Shown in pieces: positions 32,435 to 43,344 of a stretch of 64,000 bases of DNA. Both the position numbers and the translations under genes were made by a program. Under the pieces are notes generated by a model, which was not told the origin of the DNA, did no database searches, and saw only the letters and a program-made list of their open reading frames with translations. The DNA comes from DATAEE01 sp036257535 (lineage in GTDB: Bacteria; Acidobacteriota; Vicinamibacteria; Vicinamibacterales; 2-12-FULL-66-21): assembly GCA_036257535.1 (NCBI GenBank), contig DATAFJ010000148.1, forward strand, positions 1 through 64,000. The letters run 5' to 3'. The first letter of the stretch is position 1; every line of letters starts with the position of its first letter.

Positions 32435-33330
32435 ATCTTCTCCGGCTTGACCCAGTCGAGAACCCGGTCGAGCGCCTTTCGCGTCGTGTCATCGAGCCGC
32501 GCCGCGGGAGCCCGCGTGGCCGCGCTCGCCAGCGCGCCGCGGCGATGCAGCACCTCTTTGCGAATCGCCATCCCGATGCCTTCCTGGAACTCGAACCGCA
32601 TGAGTGGCACGGCCTGATAGAAGACATCAGCCGCGTCATCCCCGCGCCCTTCGCGAAAAAGCGAGACGATCCGCACCAGAAGCTCGGGGTAGGCAAAGCC
32701 GGTCATCGCTCCAGTCGCGCCCGCCATCAGTTCTTCGAGAAGGAACACGCCTCCCAGGCCTCCGAAGATCCTCACTGTGAGATCTCCGCCAAGGCTTTCC
32801 AGAATGCGTGAAGTCTTGAACGGCGTCGGGGGATCTTCGAGCTTGATGGTTCGCGCTTTCGGAATCTCCCGCGCGACCCGCACGAGGAGCGCCGGCTCCA
32901 TCGCGTAGCCGGAGATCGGCGGATAGTCCTGGATGACGATCTCGATGTCCACTGCCTCGGCGAGCGCCAGATAGTGCCGGACGACGGCATCGGAGTTGAG
33001 CTTGACCATGCGCGGCGGGCTCACCATGACGGCCGATGCGCCCGCTTCGCGCGCCTGGCGGCTGTAGCCGATACACGTCCGCGTGCCATCGGCGGTAGTT
33101 CCCGCAACGACTGGAACGCGGCCGTTCACTTCGTCGAGAACGACTTCGAGCACGCGGGCGCGCTCCCGATCGTCTAGGCGCGCGACCTCGCCAGTCACGC
33201 CAAGCGCGGTGAGGCCGTTCACGCCCGCGTCCAGGAACAGCTTGACGACCCGCCTGAAGCTCGCCTCGTCGAGGTCGCCGTTCGGGCTGAACGGCGTGGG
33301 CAGTACGGAGTAGACGCCTTCGAAGGTCAT
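32419..33330 (-). CDS. DHDPS/N-acetylneuraminate-lyase family aldolase or dehydratase
   Basis: A 303-residue class I aldolase barrel: 'GVYSVLPTPFSPNGDLD' start, 'ALGVTGE' substrate loop (43-49), Tyr136 in 'IQDYPP' and Schiff-base Lys163 in 'TIKLEDPP'. The family includes dihydrodipicolinate synthase and 2-keto-3-deoxy sugar-acid aldolases and dehydratases; the partner SDR and the absence of lysine-pathway neighbours favour a sugar-acid role. The ATG at 33330 is chosen by homology and has a TACAAT -10 element 11 bases upstream, giving a very short leader. It could supply the step missing from the 1053-10245 operon (inference). Confidence 0.8.
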   Translation of the reverse strand: MTFEGVYSVLPTPFSPNGDLDEASFRRVVKLFLDAGVNGLTALGVTGEVARLDDRERARVLEVVLDEVNGRVPVVAGTTADGTRTCIGYSRQAREAGASAVMVSPPRMVKLNSDAVVRHYLALAEAVDIEIVIQDYPPISGYAMEPALLVRVAREIPKARTIKLEDPPTPFKTSRILESLGGDLTVRIFGGLGGVFLLEELMAGATGAMTGFAYPELLVRIVSLFREGRGDDAADVFYQAVPLMRFEFQEGIGMAIRKEVLHRRGALASAATRAPAARLDDTTRKALDRVLDWVKPEKIWISV

Positions 33331-33341
33331 GGCAACGGTGC

Positions 33342-33372
33342 ATTGTAGGACGAAATCTAATAAGGCTATAAG
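33342..33372. promoter_or_regulatory. Divergent promoter region
   Basis: Plus strand: TTGTAG (33343-33348), 18-bp spacer, TATAAG (33367-33372), driving the exporter gene. Minus strand: TACAAT at 33347-33342, 11 bp before the ATG of the aldolase gene. The two promoters overlap, so they may compete. Confidence 0.45.
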
Positions 33373-33402
33373 GCCCCAGTCCTGATAACCTGTGGCACGA
33401 CC

Positions 33403-34323
33403 ATGAACCCAATCACCGCACTTCTGGCGGCGCTCGGCGTGCTGACGGCGATGTATATCGCCGCCTGGGGGCGCGTCATCGCGGCGGTCCGCGGCTCGCG
33501 AGCCACAGCATCGACGCCGGCCACCGATGCACGATTTCCAACGCCGGCTCACCTGGGCGTCGGCGCCGTTACGAACTTCTTCGACACACTGGGCATCGGC
33601 TCGTTCGCAACCACTACCGCGCTTTTCCGGTCGATGCGGATGGTGCCGGATCGCATCATCCCCGGCACGCTGAACGTCGGGCACGCGCTGCCGACCATCA
33701 CACAGGCCTTCATCTACACGGCAGTGATTCCGGTTGACGTGCTGACGCTCATCTCGATGATTGTTGCCGCGGTGCTCGGCTCGTGGCTCGGCGCCGGCGT
33801 CGTTTCAAAGTGGCCGAAGCGGAAGGTGCAGATTGGCATGGGCGTGGCGCTGCTCGTCGCCGCAACGCTGATGCTCATGACGCAGCTCAACCTCTTCCCG
33901 GCCGGCAGCGACGCGCTGGGCGTCCGCGGCGTGAAATTTATCGTGGCCGTCGGCGGCAATTTCATGCTCGGCGCGCTGATGACGCTCGGCATCGGGCTCT
34001 ACGCGCCCTGCATGATCCTCATCAGCCTGCTCGGAATGAACCCGACCACGGCGTTCCCGATCATGATGGGGTCGTGCGCATTTCTGATGCCAGTCGGCAG
34101 TTTCCGATTCATCCGCGAACAGTCTTACAGCCTGCGCGCGGCGCTCGGGCTGGCGATCGGTGGGATTCCGGGCGTGCTGCTGGCCGCATACATCGTCAAG
34201 TCGCTTCCGCTCTACGCCGTTCGATGGCTCGTCATCATCGTCGTCGTCTATACAGCCGTGACGATGCTCAGGTCCGCGTTCGCCGAGCAGCGCGAGGGCG
34301 CCGGGGCGGCAGCAGAAGCGTGA
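33403..34323 (+). CDS. TauE/SafE-family membrane transporter
   Basis: A 306-residue inner-membrane protein with about eight hydrophobic helices in two repeats, matching the sulfite exporter TauE/SafE family: 'AVTNFFDTLGIGSFATTTALFR' in the first repeat and 'GGNFMLGALMTLGIGLYAPCMI' in the second. Members are thought to move sulfite, sulfoacetate or other organic anions. Neighbouring genes do not identify the substrate. It starts divergently from the aldolase gene; a GAGGCT-type hairpin follows its stop. Confidence 0.8.
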   Translation: MNPITALLAALGVLTAMYIAAWGRVIAAVRGSRATASTPATDARFPTPAHLGVGAVTNFFDTLGIGSFATTTALFRSMRMVPDRIIPGTLNVGHALPTITQAFIYTAVIPVDVLTLISMIVAAVLGSWLGAGVVSKWPKRKVQIGMGVALLVAATLMLMTQLNLFPAGSDALGVRGVKFIVAVGGNFMLGALMTLGIGLYAPCMILISLLGMNPTTAFPIMMGSCAFLMPVGSFRFIREQSYSLRAALGLAIGGIPGVLLAAYIVKSLPLYAVRWLVIIVVVYTAVTMLRSAFAEQREGAGAAAEA

Positions 34324-34331
34324 AGTCGAGG

Positions 34332-34345
34332 GAGGCTGAAGCCTC
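34332..34345. repeat. REP-like hairpin (GAGGCT-GA-AGCCTC)
   Basis: A perfect 6-bp stem with a 2-bp centre between the exporter stop and the amidohydrolase start. It shares its core and the following G-CGC-AC context with hairpins at 47566-47583 and 54388-54405. No U-tract follows, so it is not a classical terminator. Confidence 0.5.
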
Positions 34346-34369
34346 GCGCCACCTGCTCAGGAGAAAACC

Positions 34370-36004
34370 ATGCGTAGACGTGTCGTCGGAATCGGCATCG
34401 CATACGTGGCGCTTCTCGCGCCCGCGCTCGTCGCGCAGCAGCCGCCGCGGCGACAGGGCCCGCCCGCCGAATCGCTGACGCCCGCTCCGGCGCGAGGCAG
34501 CGACGAAGGCAACGGGCCGTTCAAGACGCTCGTCATCCGCGGCGCGATCCTGATCGATGGCACCGGCGCGCCGCCTGTCGGCCCCGTGGACATCGTCGTC
34601 GAGGGAAATAAGATTCAGGCCGTGCGCAGCGCGGGCACGCCTGGCCTTCCGCCGCGACCGAACCGCGCGCCGGAGAAACCCGAGCACGAGATCGACGCGA
34701 CCGGCATGTATGTCCTCCCCGGGTTCGTGTCGATGCACGAACACGCCGGCGGTGCGCCGAAGAACCCGGACGCAGAGTATCCGTTCAAGCTCTGGCTCGC
34801 GCATGGCGTGACGACGGTCCGAGGCGTGCCGCTCGCCGCGAACGACTGGGTGGTCACGGAGCGTGAGCGCAGCAACCGCAACGAGATCGTCGCGCCCCGC
34901 CTCGTGAACTACCAGCGCCCCGGAGCTGGCTGGGACAAAGGCCAGCCGGACACGCCGGAGGCCGCGCGAGCGTGGGTGCAGTGGGCGGCGCAGAACGGCG
35001 TCGAAGGGCTGAAGCTCGGCGCTCAGCGGCCCGAGATCATGGCGGCGCTGCTCGACGAGGCAAAACAGCTCGGCCTCGGTTCGACCGCGCACCTGCAGCA
35101 GACCGGCGTGGCCCAGATGAACGCGCTCGACGCCGCGAAGCTCGGGCTCGGGACCGTGACGCACTTCTACGGCCATTTCGAAGCGCTGCTGAAGGACTAC
35201 GTCGTGCAGCCCTGGCCGGTCGACCAGATCAATGACGACGAGCAGATGCGCTTCGGCCAGGTGGCCCGGTTGTGGGACAAGATTCACGCGCCGGGCGGGC
35301 CCGAATGGAAGGAGTACCTCGCAGCGCACCGAAAGCTCGGGACCGTGTTCGATCCGACGATGACCGCCTATGCGGCGGGACGCGATCTGATGCGGATGCG
35401 CAATGCCGACTGGCACCCGAAGTACTCGCTGCCGTCGCTGATGGAGTTCTACTCGCCGAGCCGCAGTAATCACGGTTCGTATTGGTACTACTGGACGCTG
35501 GACGACGAGATCGCCTGGCGCAACTTCTACCAGGTCTGGTTCAAGCTGCTCAACGACTACAAGAAGATGGGCGGGCGCGTCACCGTGAGCGCGGACACGG
35601 CGTTCATCTACAACACGTACGGCTTCGGCAACATCCACGAGATGGAGTTGCTGCAGGAGGCCGGCTTCCATCCGCTCGAGGTCATCCAGGCCGCGACGTT
35701 CAACGGCGCGCGCACGATCGCCGAACCGGCGGGCAAGCCGATCGACCGCGGCGTGGTCCGTGCGGGCCTTCTCGCCGACATGATCATCGTCGACCAGAAC
35801 CCGCTGAAGAACGTGAAGGTGTTCTACGGGACCGGAGCGCTGCGCCTCAACGATCAGACCGGCAAGCCCGAGTGGATCGGCGGCATCAAGTACACGATCA
35901 AGGACGGCATCGTCTACGACGCAAAGAAGCTTCTCGCCGACGTCGGGGCGATGGTCGACAAACAGAAACAGAACGGCCGTCGGACGACGACGGCACAGCG
36001 CTAG
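34370..36004 (+). CDS. Secreted amidohydrolase-family protein (first paralogue)
   Basis: A 544-residue protein: signal peptide to about residue 23, a Pro/Arg-rich linker, then a metal-dependent amidohydrolase. 'GAILIDGTGAPPVGPVDIVV' forms the N-terminal beta sandwich; 'FVSMHEHAGG' has the HxH metal pair; 'THFYGHFEALL' gives further His; 'VSADTAFIYNTYGFG' has the final Asp. 'GLLADMIIVDQNPL' is the usual end. The reaction (imidase, dipeptidase or similar) cannot be told. A close paralogue lies at 50528-52168. AGGAGA precedes the ATG. It overlaps the convergent methyltransferase by 4 bp. Confidence 0.82.
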   Translation: MRRRVVGIGIAYVALLAPALVAQQPPRRQGPPAESLTPAPARGSDEGNGPFKTLVIRGAILIDGTGAPPVGPVDIVVEGNKIQAVRSAGTPGLPPRPNRAPEKPEHEIDATGMYVLPGFVSMHEHAGGAPKNPDAEYPFKLWLAHGVTTVRGVPLAANDWVVTERERSNRNEIVAPRLVNYQRPGAGWDKGQPDTPEAARAWVQWAAQNGVEGLKLGAQRPEIMAALLDEAKQLGLGSTAHLQQTGVAQMNALDAAKLGLGTVTHFYGHFEALLKDYVVQPWPVDQINDDEQMRFGQVARLWDKIHAPGGPEWKEYLAAHRKLGTVFDPTMTAYAAGRDLMRMRNADWHPKYSLPSLMEFYSPSRSNHGSYWYYWTLDDEIAWRNFYQVWFKLLNDYKKMGGRVTVSADTAFIYNTYGFGNIHEMELLQEAGFHPLEVIQAATFNGARTIAEPAGKPIDRGVVRAGLLADMIIVDQNPLKNVKVFYGTGALRLNDQTGKPEWIGGIKYTIKDGIVYDAKKLLADVGAMVDKQKQNGRRTTTAQR

Positions 36005-36483
36005 CCTCGCGAGCGAACACGCCAGCGACCGACGTGTCGGCGATAGTCTGCGTAGTCGTCGCCGAACAGCCGCGCGAGCGTGGGCTCTTCGTAGAAGAGT
36101 ACGAACAGGTGCGTCGTCAGGGCGAAGGCTGACGTGAACGCCAGCAGCGCGAGCGACTCGTAGTAGAGCGACGCGCCTGCAAGCGCGGTAATCCCGCCGA
36201 CGTACATCGGGTTTCGCACGATCGAATACGGCCCGCGGACCACGAGCCTGCGTGGCGGGTCGAACGGGGCGGGCGTACCCTTTCCGGCCACAGCGAACGT
36301 CACTACACACCAGAGCGCCAGTGCCAACCCGAGCACGACCACGATCGCGCCGGCGACCTGAACTGGGCCGACCGGTCGCACGCTGTTGATGCCGGCCAGC
36401 TCCAGCACGCGTGCCGGCAGGAAGACCAGAAAGAAGGACAGGAACACGGTGGCGTACGACAGCCCGCGCATCAGGGGAAACAT
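36001..36483 (-). CDS. Isoprenylcysteine methyltransferase-like membrane protein
   Basis: A 160-residue protein with four hydrophobic segments and the family signature 'RGPYSIVRNPMYVGGI' followed by 'FVLFYEEPTLARLFGDDYADYRR'. These form the SAM pocket of ICMT and related phospholipid methyltransferases. Substrate unknown. AGGAG lies 6 bases before the ATG. It resembles the 365-1012 protein only in this signature and is shorter. Confidence 0.8.
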   Translation of the reverse strand: MFPLMRGLSYATVFLSFFLVFLPARVLELAGINSVRPVGPVQVAGAIVVVLGLALALWCVVTFAVAGKGTPAPFDPPRRLVVRGPYSIVRNPMYVGGITALAGASLYYESLALLAFTSAFALTTHLFVLFYEEPTLARLFGDDYADYRRHVGRWRVRSRG

Positions 36484-36516
36484 GTTTGCTCCTCGTGGGA
36501 TGGGCGTTCGGTGCCC

Positions 36517-36927
36517 CTATCGAGTACTACGAGGAGCGGCCTTCGATCGTCGCACGCGCGACCGGACGAGGAGGACGATGCCGAGGGTAAGCACGCCGAG
36601 CATGATCAGGTGATAGACGTCGTTGAGGAGCGTCCTCGGGAGAATACCGAGGCCGACCGCCACCATGGTCATCAACAGCCCCGCCATCGAAACGGCGTGT
36701 GCGGTGACCGTGGCGCCACGCGCCGCCTGTTTGCCGCTCAAGATCCCATACGCTGCGATCGCGAAGCTCATGGCCGAGACCGCTTCGACGAGCATCGCAG
36801 GGATCACGAGCGGCTCGTGAATCGTCGCAAAGCCGAGGGGAATCGGCCGGCCGCGATGTGCGGCGGCGCCGAGCGCGAACGCGGCGGCGTTGAAGGGCGT
36901 CAGGTATCTGAAGATCGGGTGCAGCAC
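36517..36927 (-). CDS. Small four-helix membrane protein of unknown function
   Basis: A protein of about 136 residues with four hydrophobic helices ('FNAAAFALGAAAH', 'IPAMLVEAVSAMSFAIAAY', 'VSMAGLLMTMVAVGLG', 'LIMLGVLTLGIVLLV') and a basic C-terminus. No family is recognised. The frame is open to 37002, but that would run into the divergent gene's start; a GTG at 36927 just before the first helix is preferred. It lies upstream of the methyltransferase on the same strand with a 33-bp gap, so they may be co-transcribed. Confidence 0.55.
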   Translation of the reverse strand: MLHPIFRYLTPFNAAAFALGAAAHRGRPIPLGFATIHEPLVIPAMLVEAVSAMSFAIAAYGILSGKQAARGATVTAHAVSMAGLLMTMVAVGLGILPRTLLNDVYHLIMLGVLTLGIVLLVRSRVRRSKAAPRSTR

Positions 36928-36954
36928 CGGATGATGGCGGCGATGATCATACGC

Positions 36955-36960
36955 TACACT
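36955..36960 (+). promoter_or_regulatory. -10 element TACACT
   Basis: TACACT ends 8 bases before the GTG at 36969, so the expected transcription start lies 1-2 bases from that codon, another case of a probable leaderless message. No convincing -35 is seen. Confidence 0.35.
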
Positions 36961-36968
36961 CGCTTCGA

Positions 36969-38594
36969 GTGGTCTGTGCCTGTCTGTCGCTGCTGCTCGC
37001 AATAGCGGCCGCCAATGCGCCGCAGCCGGCCGAGGCTCGCCGGCCCGCCCTGCTCCTCGTCATCGACCAGGGGCATCTCTCGCGTGAGTCCGTACCGGAG
37101 ATGCTCGACGCCATCGAAACTGTCCTGACCGCGACGCGCGGGGCAGAAACCAGGGCCGTCATCGTCTCCGGGCGCCGGCTGGTCTACCCCGATGCCACAC
37201 GCGAGGCGCTCGAGGGTTCGTTGTCCGGCACCGAGGGCTTCTACGATCAGCCGCGTCGGTTCGGGATGAGCGACGCGGAAGCCCGCGAGATCGTTCGTGG
37301 AAACGAGAGCGTCCGCGACGCCGTTCGACGGAGGGGCGGGGGCGCGGATGTCGTCGTCAACGCGCGCGTGTTGATCGAGGAGGTTCAGGAGCTGGGTGAG
37401 GCGACGCTCGCCTCGATCACATCGGTTCTTGCAACGGGTCCTCGCGATGAGGTCGCGGTCATTGTGAGCGACCGGCCCGTTTTCTTCCGGGCGCCAGACG
37501 AGAAGATCATCGAGCGGCTCGGCGCCCAGCTCCGCGGCCCGAAACGGCTGGTCATCGTTCCGGTACAGCCGTCACGCTCGATCGATTCGGGCGATCAGCT
37601 CCTGGACGGATTTCGCCTGCTCTCGTCGCTGCCGAATACCACCGTCGTGAGTCTGTCGTCGCCTGGAGCCACGTCGGAGCTGACCAGGATCCTGGAACCT
37701 CCTTCCACCGCGAAAAGCGCGCTGCCTCCGGCAGCAGATCCGTCGCCCGGCCGAACGGGTTCGACCGTGGACCAGTTGGTCGACCGTGCATCGTCCCGCG
37801 TCGTCCGTTTCTCCGAAGGAGCGTCGTTTCTCGTCGCCAGCGAGGACTACACCCAGGAAGTCAAGTCGCGCGCGGGCTCTTTCAACCTGCCGCCGACCGC
37901 AACCGCAGGAATCACGATCGAGAAACGCCGGCTCGAGTCGGAGGTGGCGCTCGTTCAGCTCGTCGATCGAGAAGTCTGGCTCCTCGCGCGCGACGTCGTG
38001 TACGTCGACGGCAAGCCGGTGCCGGACTCCCAGCGGCAGCGCATTCCGTCCGCGAAGTCCCCCTCCACCGACGCCGCGGTCCGCGACTTCGAGGCGATCG
38101 CGCAGGCCGGCGCGCGCTTCAATATCGGCCCGATCCAGCGGAACCTGAGTGTTCCCACGCTGGCGCTGTGGTTTCTGACGCCGAAGATGAAGCAGCAGTT
38201 TCAGTTCGATCACGTCGGCCGCGAGAAGGTGGAGGGGGTCGATTGCGACGTGATCAGATTCAAGGAACTAGGCAAGGGAATGCTTCAGGTAGACGGCAAT
38301 CCCGTGCCGGCGAGCGGGCGGTACTGGGTCGCTTCCGGCACGGGGGACGTTGTAAAGACGGAGCTTCTGCTGGCGAGAACCTGGTCTGGAGGCCGCACGA
38401 CCTCGGACACCTCGTCGGGTGGACGCGCGAGGATCGTCGTCACCTACCGGTTCGAGCAGCCGGTCGACAGCTGGGTGCCGGCCGAGATGGAAGAATTCTA
38501 CGCCGGCGTGGGCGGCCGGCTGGCGGAGTGGGTCGTCGGCAAAGCGAAGTATTCTGACTACCGGCGCTTCGGCGTCGAAACGCGGATCAGGTAA
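36969..38594 (+). CDS. Secreted VWA-like protein with acidobacterial C-terminal domain
   Basis: A 541-residue protein: signal peptide ('LSLLLAIAAANA'), a Rossmann-like VWA-type domain ('ALLLVIDQGHLSRE', 'DEVAVIVSDRPVFF', residues 25-220), a linker, and a C-terminal domain (about 265-540, 'RVVRFSEGASFLVASEDYTQEV', 'VQLVDREVWLLARDVVYVDG', 'NIGPIQRNLSVPTLALWFL') found in many secreted acidobacterial proteins of unknown role. The VWA part starts with 'DQGHLS', so the metal site (DxSxS) is altered. A second orphan permease follows 31 bp downstream and may share the transcript. Confidence 0.68.
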   Translation: MVCACLSLLLAIAAANAPQPAEARRPALLLVIDQGHLSRESVPEMLDAIETVLTATRGAETRAVIVSGRRLVYPDATREALEGSLSGTEGFYDQPRRFGMSDAEAREIVRGNESVRDAVRRRGGGADVVVNARVLIEEVQELGEATLASITSVLATGPRDEVAVIVSDRPVFFRAPDEKIIERLGAQLRGPKRLVIVPVQPSRSIDSGDQLLDGFRLLSSLPNTTVVSLSSPGATSELTRILEPPSTAKSALPPAADPSPGRTGSTVDQLVDRASSRVVRFSEGASFLVASEDYTQEVKSRAGSFNLPPTATAGITIEKRRLESEVALVQLVDREVWLLARDVVYVDGKPVPDSQRQRIPSAKSPSTDAAVRDFEAIAQAGARFNIGPIQRNLSVPTLALWFLTPKMKQQFQFDHVGREKVEGVDCDVIRFKELGKGMLQVDGNPVPASGRYWVASGTGDVVKTELLLARTWSGGRTTSDTSSGGRARIVVTYRFEQPVDSWVPAEMEEFYAGVGGRLAEWVVGKAKYSDYRRFGVETRIR

Positions 38595-38625
38595 ACCGCC
38601 ACAGCCTGTCACCCGTCAAAGGACC

Positions 38626-41148
<2,523 letters not shown>

Positions 41149-41149
41149 C

Positions 41150-41177
41150 GCCGAATGCCGAGTGCCTAATGCCGGCC
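41150..41177. repeat. Heptanucleotide tandem repeat (GCCGAAT)
   Basis: GCCGAAT, GCCGAGT, GCCTAAT and GCCGGCC follow each other with exact 7-bp period, starting at the second base after the permease stop. One of five such tracts. Confidence 0.75.
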
Positions 41178-41186
41178 GGGCCGCGG

Positions 41187-41192
41187 TAAAAT
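41187..41192 (+). promoter_or_regulatory. -10 element TAAAAT for the DnaJ-domain gene
   Basis: TAAAAT lies 10 bases before the ATG at 41203, so transcription is expected to begin about 3 bases from the start codon. No Shine-Dalgarno sequence is present. Confidence 0.4.
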
Positions 41193-41202
41193 CCCTGCCA
41201 GC

Positions 41203-41766
41203 ATGGCAGACGACAAACCCATCGATTACTACGATCTCCTGCAGGTCAGCTCGACCGCCGAACCGGAGACCATTCACCGCGTCTACCGGCTGCTGGCGCA
41301 GCGCTATCATCCCGACAACCAGGAGACCGGAAACGAGGGCCGCTTTCGCGCGCTTCACGACGCCTACACGGTGCTCAGCGACCCCGAGAAGCGGGCGCGC
41401 TACGACATCTCGTACGAGCGGGCGCGGCAGGAGCGCTGGCGCCTGGTGGAAACAGGGGCGAAGGCGGAGAACGATTTCGAGGCCGAGCAACTCGTCCGCC
41501 TGACGGTCCTGGAGGTGCTCTATACCCGGCGCCGCGTCGACCCTGCCGACCCCGGCACGTACACGACAGACCTCGAGAGCATGACCGGCCGGCCGCGTGA
41601 ACACCTGGAGTTCACGCTCTGGTATCTCCTGCAGAGGAAGCTGGTTCTCCGCGACGACTCGTCGCGCTTCGTGATCACCGCCGACGGGGCGGACTACCTG
41701 GAGCAGAACTACCGGGCGAGCCTTCTGCGGCCGCGTCTGCCGGCTGCGAGGGAGGAGACAACGTAG
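41203..41766 (+). CDS. DnaJ-domain protein with C-terminal helical/winged region
   Basis: A 187-residue protein. Residues 8-70 are a J domain with the HPD motif at 36-38 ('RYHPDNQE') and 'AYTVLSDPEKRARYD'. It would stimulate an Hsp70 (DnaK) ATPase. No Gly/Phe or zinc region follows; instead residues 95-180 ('LTVLEVLYTRRRV', 'LWYLLQRKLVLRDDSSRFVITADGADYLE' read in parts) look like a winged-helix unit. Such short J proteins usually recruit Hsp70 to a specific client. The last 92 bp overlap the convergent downstream gene. Confidence 0.8.
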   Translation: MADDKPIDYYDLLQVSSTAEPETIHRVYRLLAQRYHPDNQETGNEGRFRALHDAYTVLSDPEKRARYDISYERARQERWRLVETGAKAENDFEAEQLVRLTVLEVLYTRRRVDPADPGTYTTDLESMTGRPREHLEFTLWYLLQRKLVLRDDSSRFVITADGADYLEQNYRASLLRPRLPAAREETT

Positions 41767-42583
41767 GTTCCGGCGCGGCCCCGAGCCGGTATCCCCAGTA
41801 CCGCACCGCGTAGCGTGTGTGGAACGTTCGAAAGAGCAGCGTGCGACCCTGGGCCTCCGCCGTGAGCTCGCGCGGGAGCCAGGAGCCGTCATGCGGCTGC
41901 TGATTGACGCGCAGCCAGCTCCCCTGCCAGATGCGGGCGATCAACCCCCAGCCAACCGACACTGCGGAATCCAGGCGCGCCTCGACTCGTACGACGTGGC
42001 CCGCATCGGTCGCCCACACGCGACCTCGCATCACGCGGACGAAGCGCCCGACCCGGCTCTGAAGGTGCGCGCCAGGCCGCGGCTCGAACGAGAGAACGGT
42101 TGCCTGATGCCCGTCGACCGTTTCGCGCCCTTCGATCTTCACGACAAGGCCGCGCCGCAGATCCTCGACCGCCGCGCGCCGGCGCTGGCTCGCGCTCGTC
42201 GATCTGGACTCTACGTCCTCGCGGTCGCGCTCGCGGCGCTCCTCGTCTTCCTCGCGCTCATCTTCGCTGGGTGGTTTGCCGTTGACGGACACGAGGCGGC
42301 TGTCGGGCTCGCCGCCCTTGGGGGCAGGAGAGACGAGGTAGACGCGCGTCTCGCGTTCCTCCTCCCCGCCAGAACGATCCAGCTTGATCTCCGTGTCCTC
42401 CTCGAAGTATCCGTACTTTTCCAGCCGTGCCCGGGACTCGACGAGCCGATCGCGAATGCGCGCGGCCAGCCGCTGGGCTTCATCCGAGCTCTGCGCGACA
42501 ACGGCCGAGCCCGGCCCGCCGCAGGCAAGGACGACGACGGCCACGAACGAGGCGAGGGGTCGGAGCCCCAGTGCTCTGCGCAT
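41675..42583 (-). CDS. Secreted protein of unknown function, LolA-like pattern
   Basis: A 302-residue protein with a signal peptide ('FVAVVVLACGGPGSAVVA'; the Cys in 'LACGG' could be a lipobox), a charged segment ('EREEDEERRERDRED') and a beta-rich body ('VVKIEGRETVDGHQATVLSFEP', 'GRVWATDAGHVVRVEARLDSAV' read in parts). The body recalls LolA-type outer-membrane lipoprotein-sorting folds seen in several acidobacterial secreted families, but no firm assignment is possible. Its Pro/Ser-rich tail is encoded antisense to the last 30 codons of the DnaJ-domain gene. Confidence 0.6.
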   Translation of the reverse strand: MRRALGLRPLASFVAVVVLACGGPGSAVVAQSSDEAQRLAARIRDRLVESRARLEKYGYFEEDTEIKLDRSGGEEERETRVYLVSPAPKGGEPDSRLVSVNGKPPSEDEREEDEERRERDREDVESRSTSASQRRRAAVEDLRRGLVVKIEGRETVDGHQATVLSFEPRPGAHLQSRVGRFVRVMRGRVWATDAGHVVRVEARLDSAVSVGWGLIARIWQGSWLRVNQQPHDGSWLPRELTAEAQGRTLLFRTFHTRYAVRYWGYRLGAAPEPTLSPPSQPADAAAEGSPGSSAPGSPPRRR

Positions 42584-42627
42584 CCATGACTATCGTAACC
42601 TGTCGTCGGCCCCCCGCCCGGCGCGGG

Positions 42628-43224
42628 CTAGAACCGCACGCCGACGCCGACGCGCACCTGGCTGACGTCGAAGTCGTCGCCGCTGTTCAGCAGCGACTGG
42701 AACGAGTTGTCCGCGAGAATCTTCTTGTAGCGATACCCGAGATCGAGAACGAGCGGTCCTCCCTGCACGATCACTCCGCCGCCGACTCCCAAGAGCGGCT
42801 CGGTGCGGTCGAGGAAGCCGAGCGCGCCGTCGATCACGTCGCCCGGAATGCCGCTGAAGCCGGTGTGCAGTCGCGCAAAGCCTGCAGTGGCCTCCGCGTA
42901 CGGCCGGACGGCGGAGCCGGACGCGCTGAACCTGACGCCAGCCTCGCCGTACCAGGCGGAGACTCGCAGGTCGACGGGCGTGAAATCGAGAATCGAATCC
43001 AGCAGCGACGGCTTAACGTCGCTCAAACGACCGGCCTCACCGACGATGAGGATGTTGTCAGTGAGCTCGAACCCAATGTTCCCGCCGAACGTCGACGCGG
43101 CCGCGGTGTCGCCGAAGGTGAACCCGCCAAAGCCTTGCACCTGGCTGCGCGCCTGCGCGTGCAGAACCGATGGCGTCGATAGCAGGACGATCGACAGAAT
43201 GGTCACGCCGAAGTGGTGTCGCAT
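42628..43224 (-). CDS. Outer-membrane beta-barrel protein
   Basis: A 198-residue protein: signal peptide to 'LHAQA', then about eight amphipathic strands ('SQVQGFGGFTFGDTAAAS', 'NIGFELTDNILIVGEAG', 'AWYGEAGVRFSAS', 'LVLDLGYRYKKI') and a terminal 'VRVGVGVRF', with C-terminal Phe as in OMPs recognised by BamA. It resembles OmpW/OmpA-like small barrels. No transport specificity can be inferred. GGAG precedes the ATG. Confidence 0.75.
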   Translation of the reverse strand: MRHHFGVTILSIVLLSTPSVLHAQARSQVQGFGGFTFGDTAAASTFGGNIGFELTDNILIVGEAGRLSDVKPSLLDSILDFTPVDLRVSAWYGEAGVRFSASGSAVRPYAEATAGFARLHTGFSGIPGDVIDGALGFLDRTEPLLGVGGGVIVQGGPLVLDLGYRYKKILADNSFQSLLNSGDDFDVSQVRVGVGVRF

Positions 43225-43292
43225 GATCGTGACACTCCGGCGCTGGCATGGGGCTATTCAGCAACGATGATGCCACTTCGCAGGGCCCACAA

Positions 43293-43340
43293 CTCAAAGC
43301 TCATAGCTCAAAGCTCAACGCTCAAAGCTTAAAACTCACC
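43293..43340. repeat. Heptanucleotide tandem repeat (CTCAAAG)
   Basis: CTCAAAG, CTCATAG, CTCAAAG, CTCAACG, CTCAAAG, CTTAAAA and CTCACC follow with exact 7-bp period and end 5 bp before the stop codon of the acetyltransferase. It is AT-richer than the surroundings. One of five such tracts. Confidence 0.85.
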
Positions 43341-43344
43341 GTCC

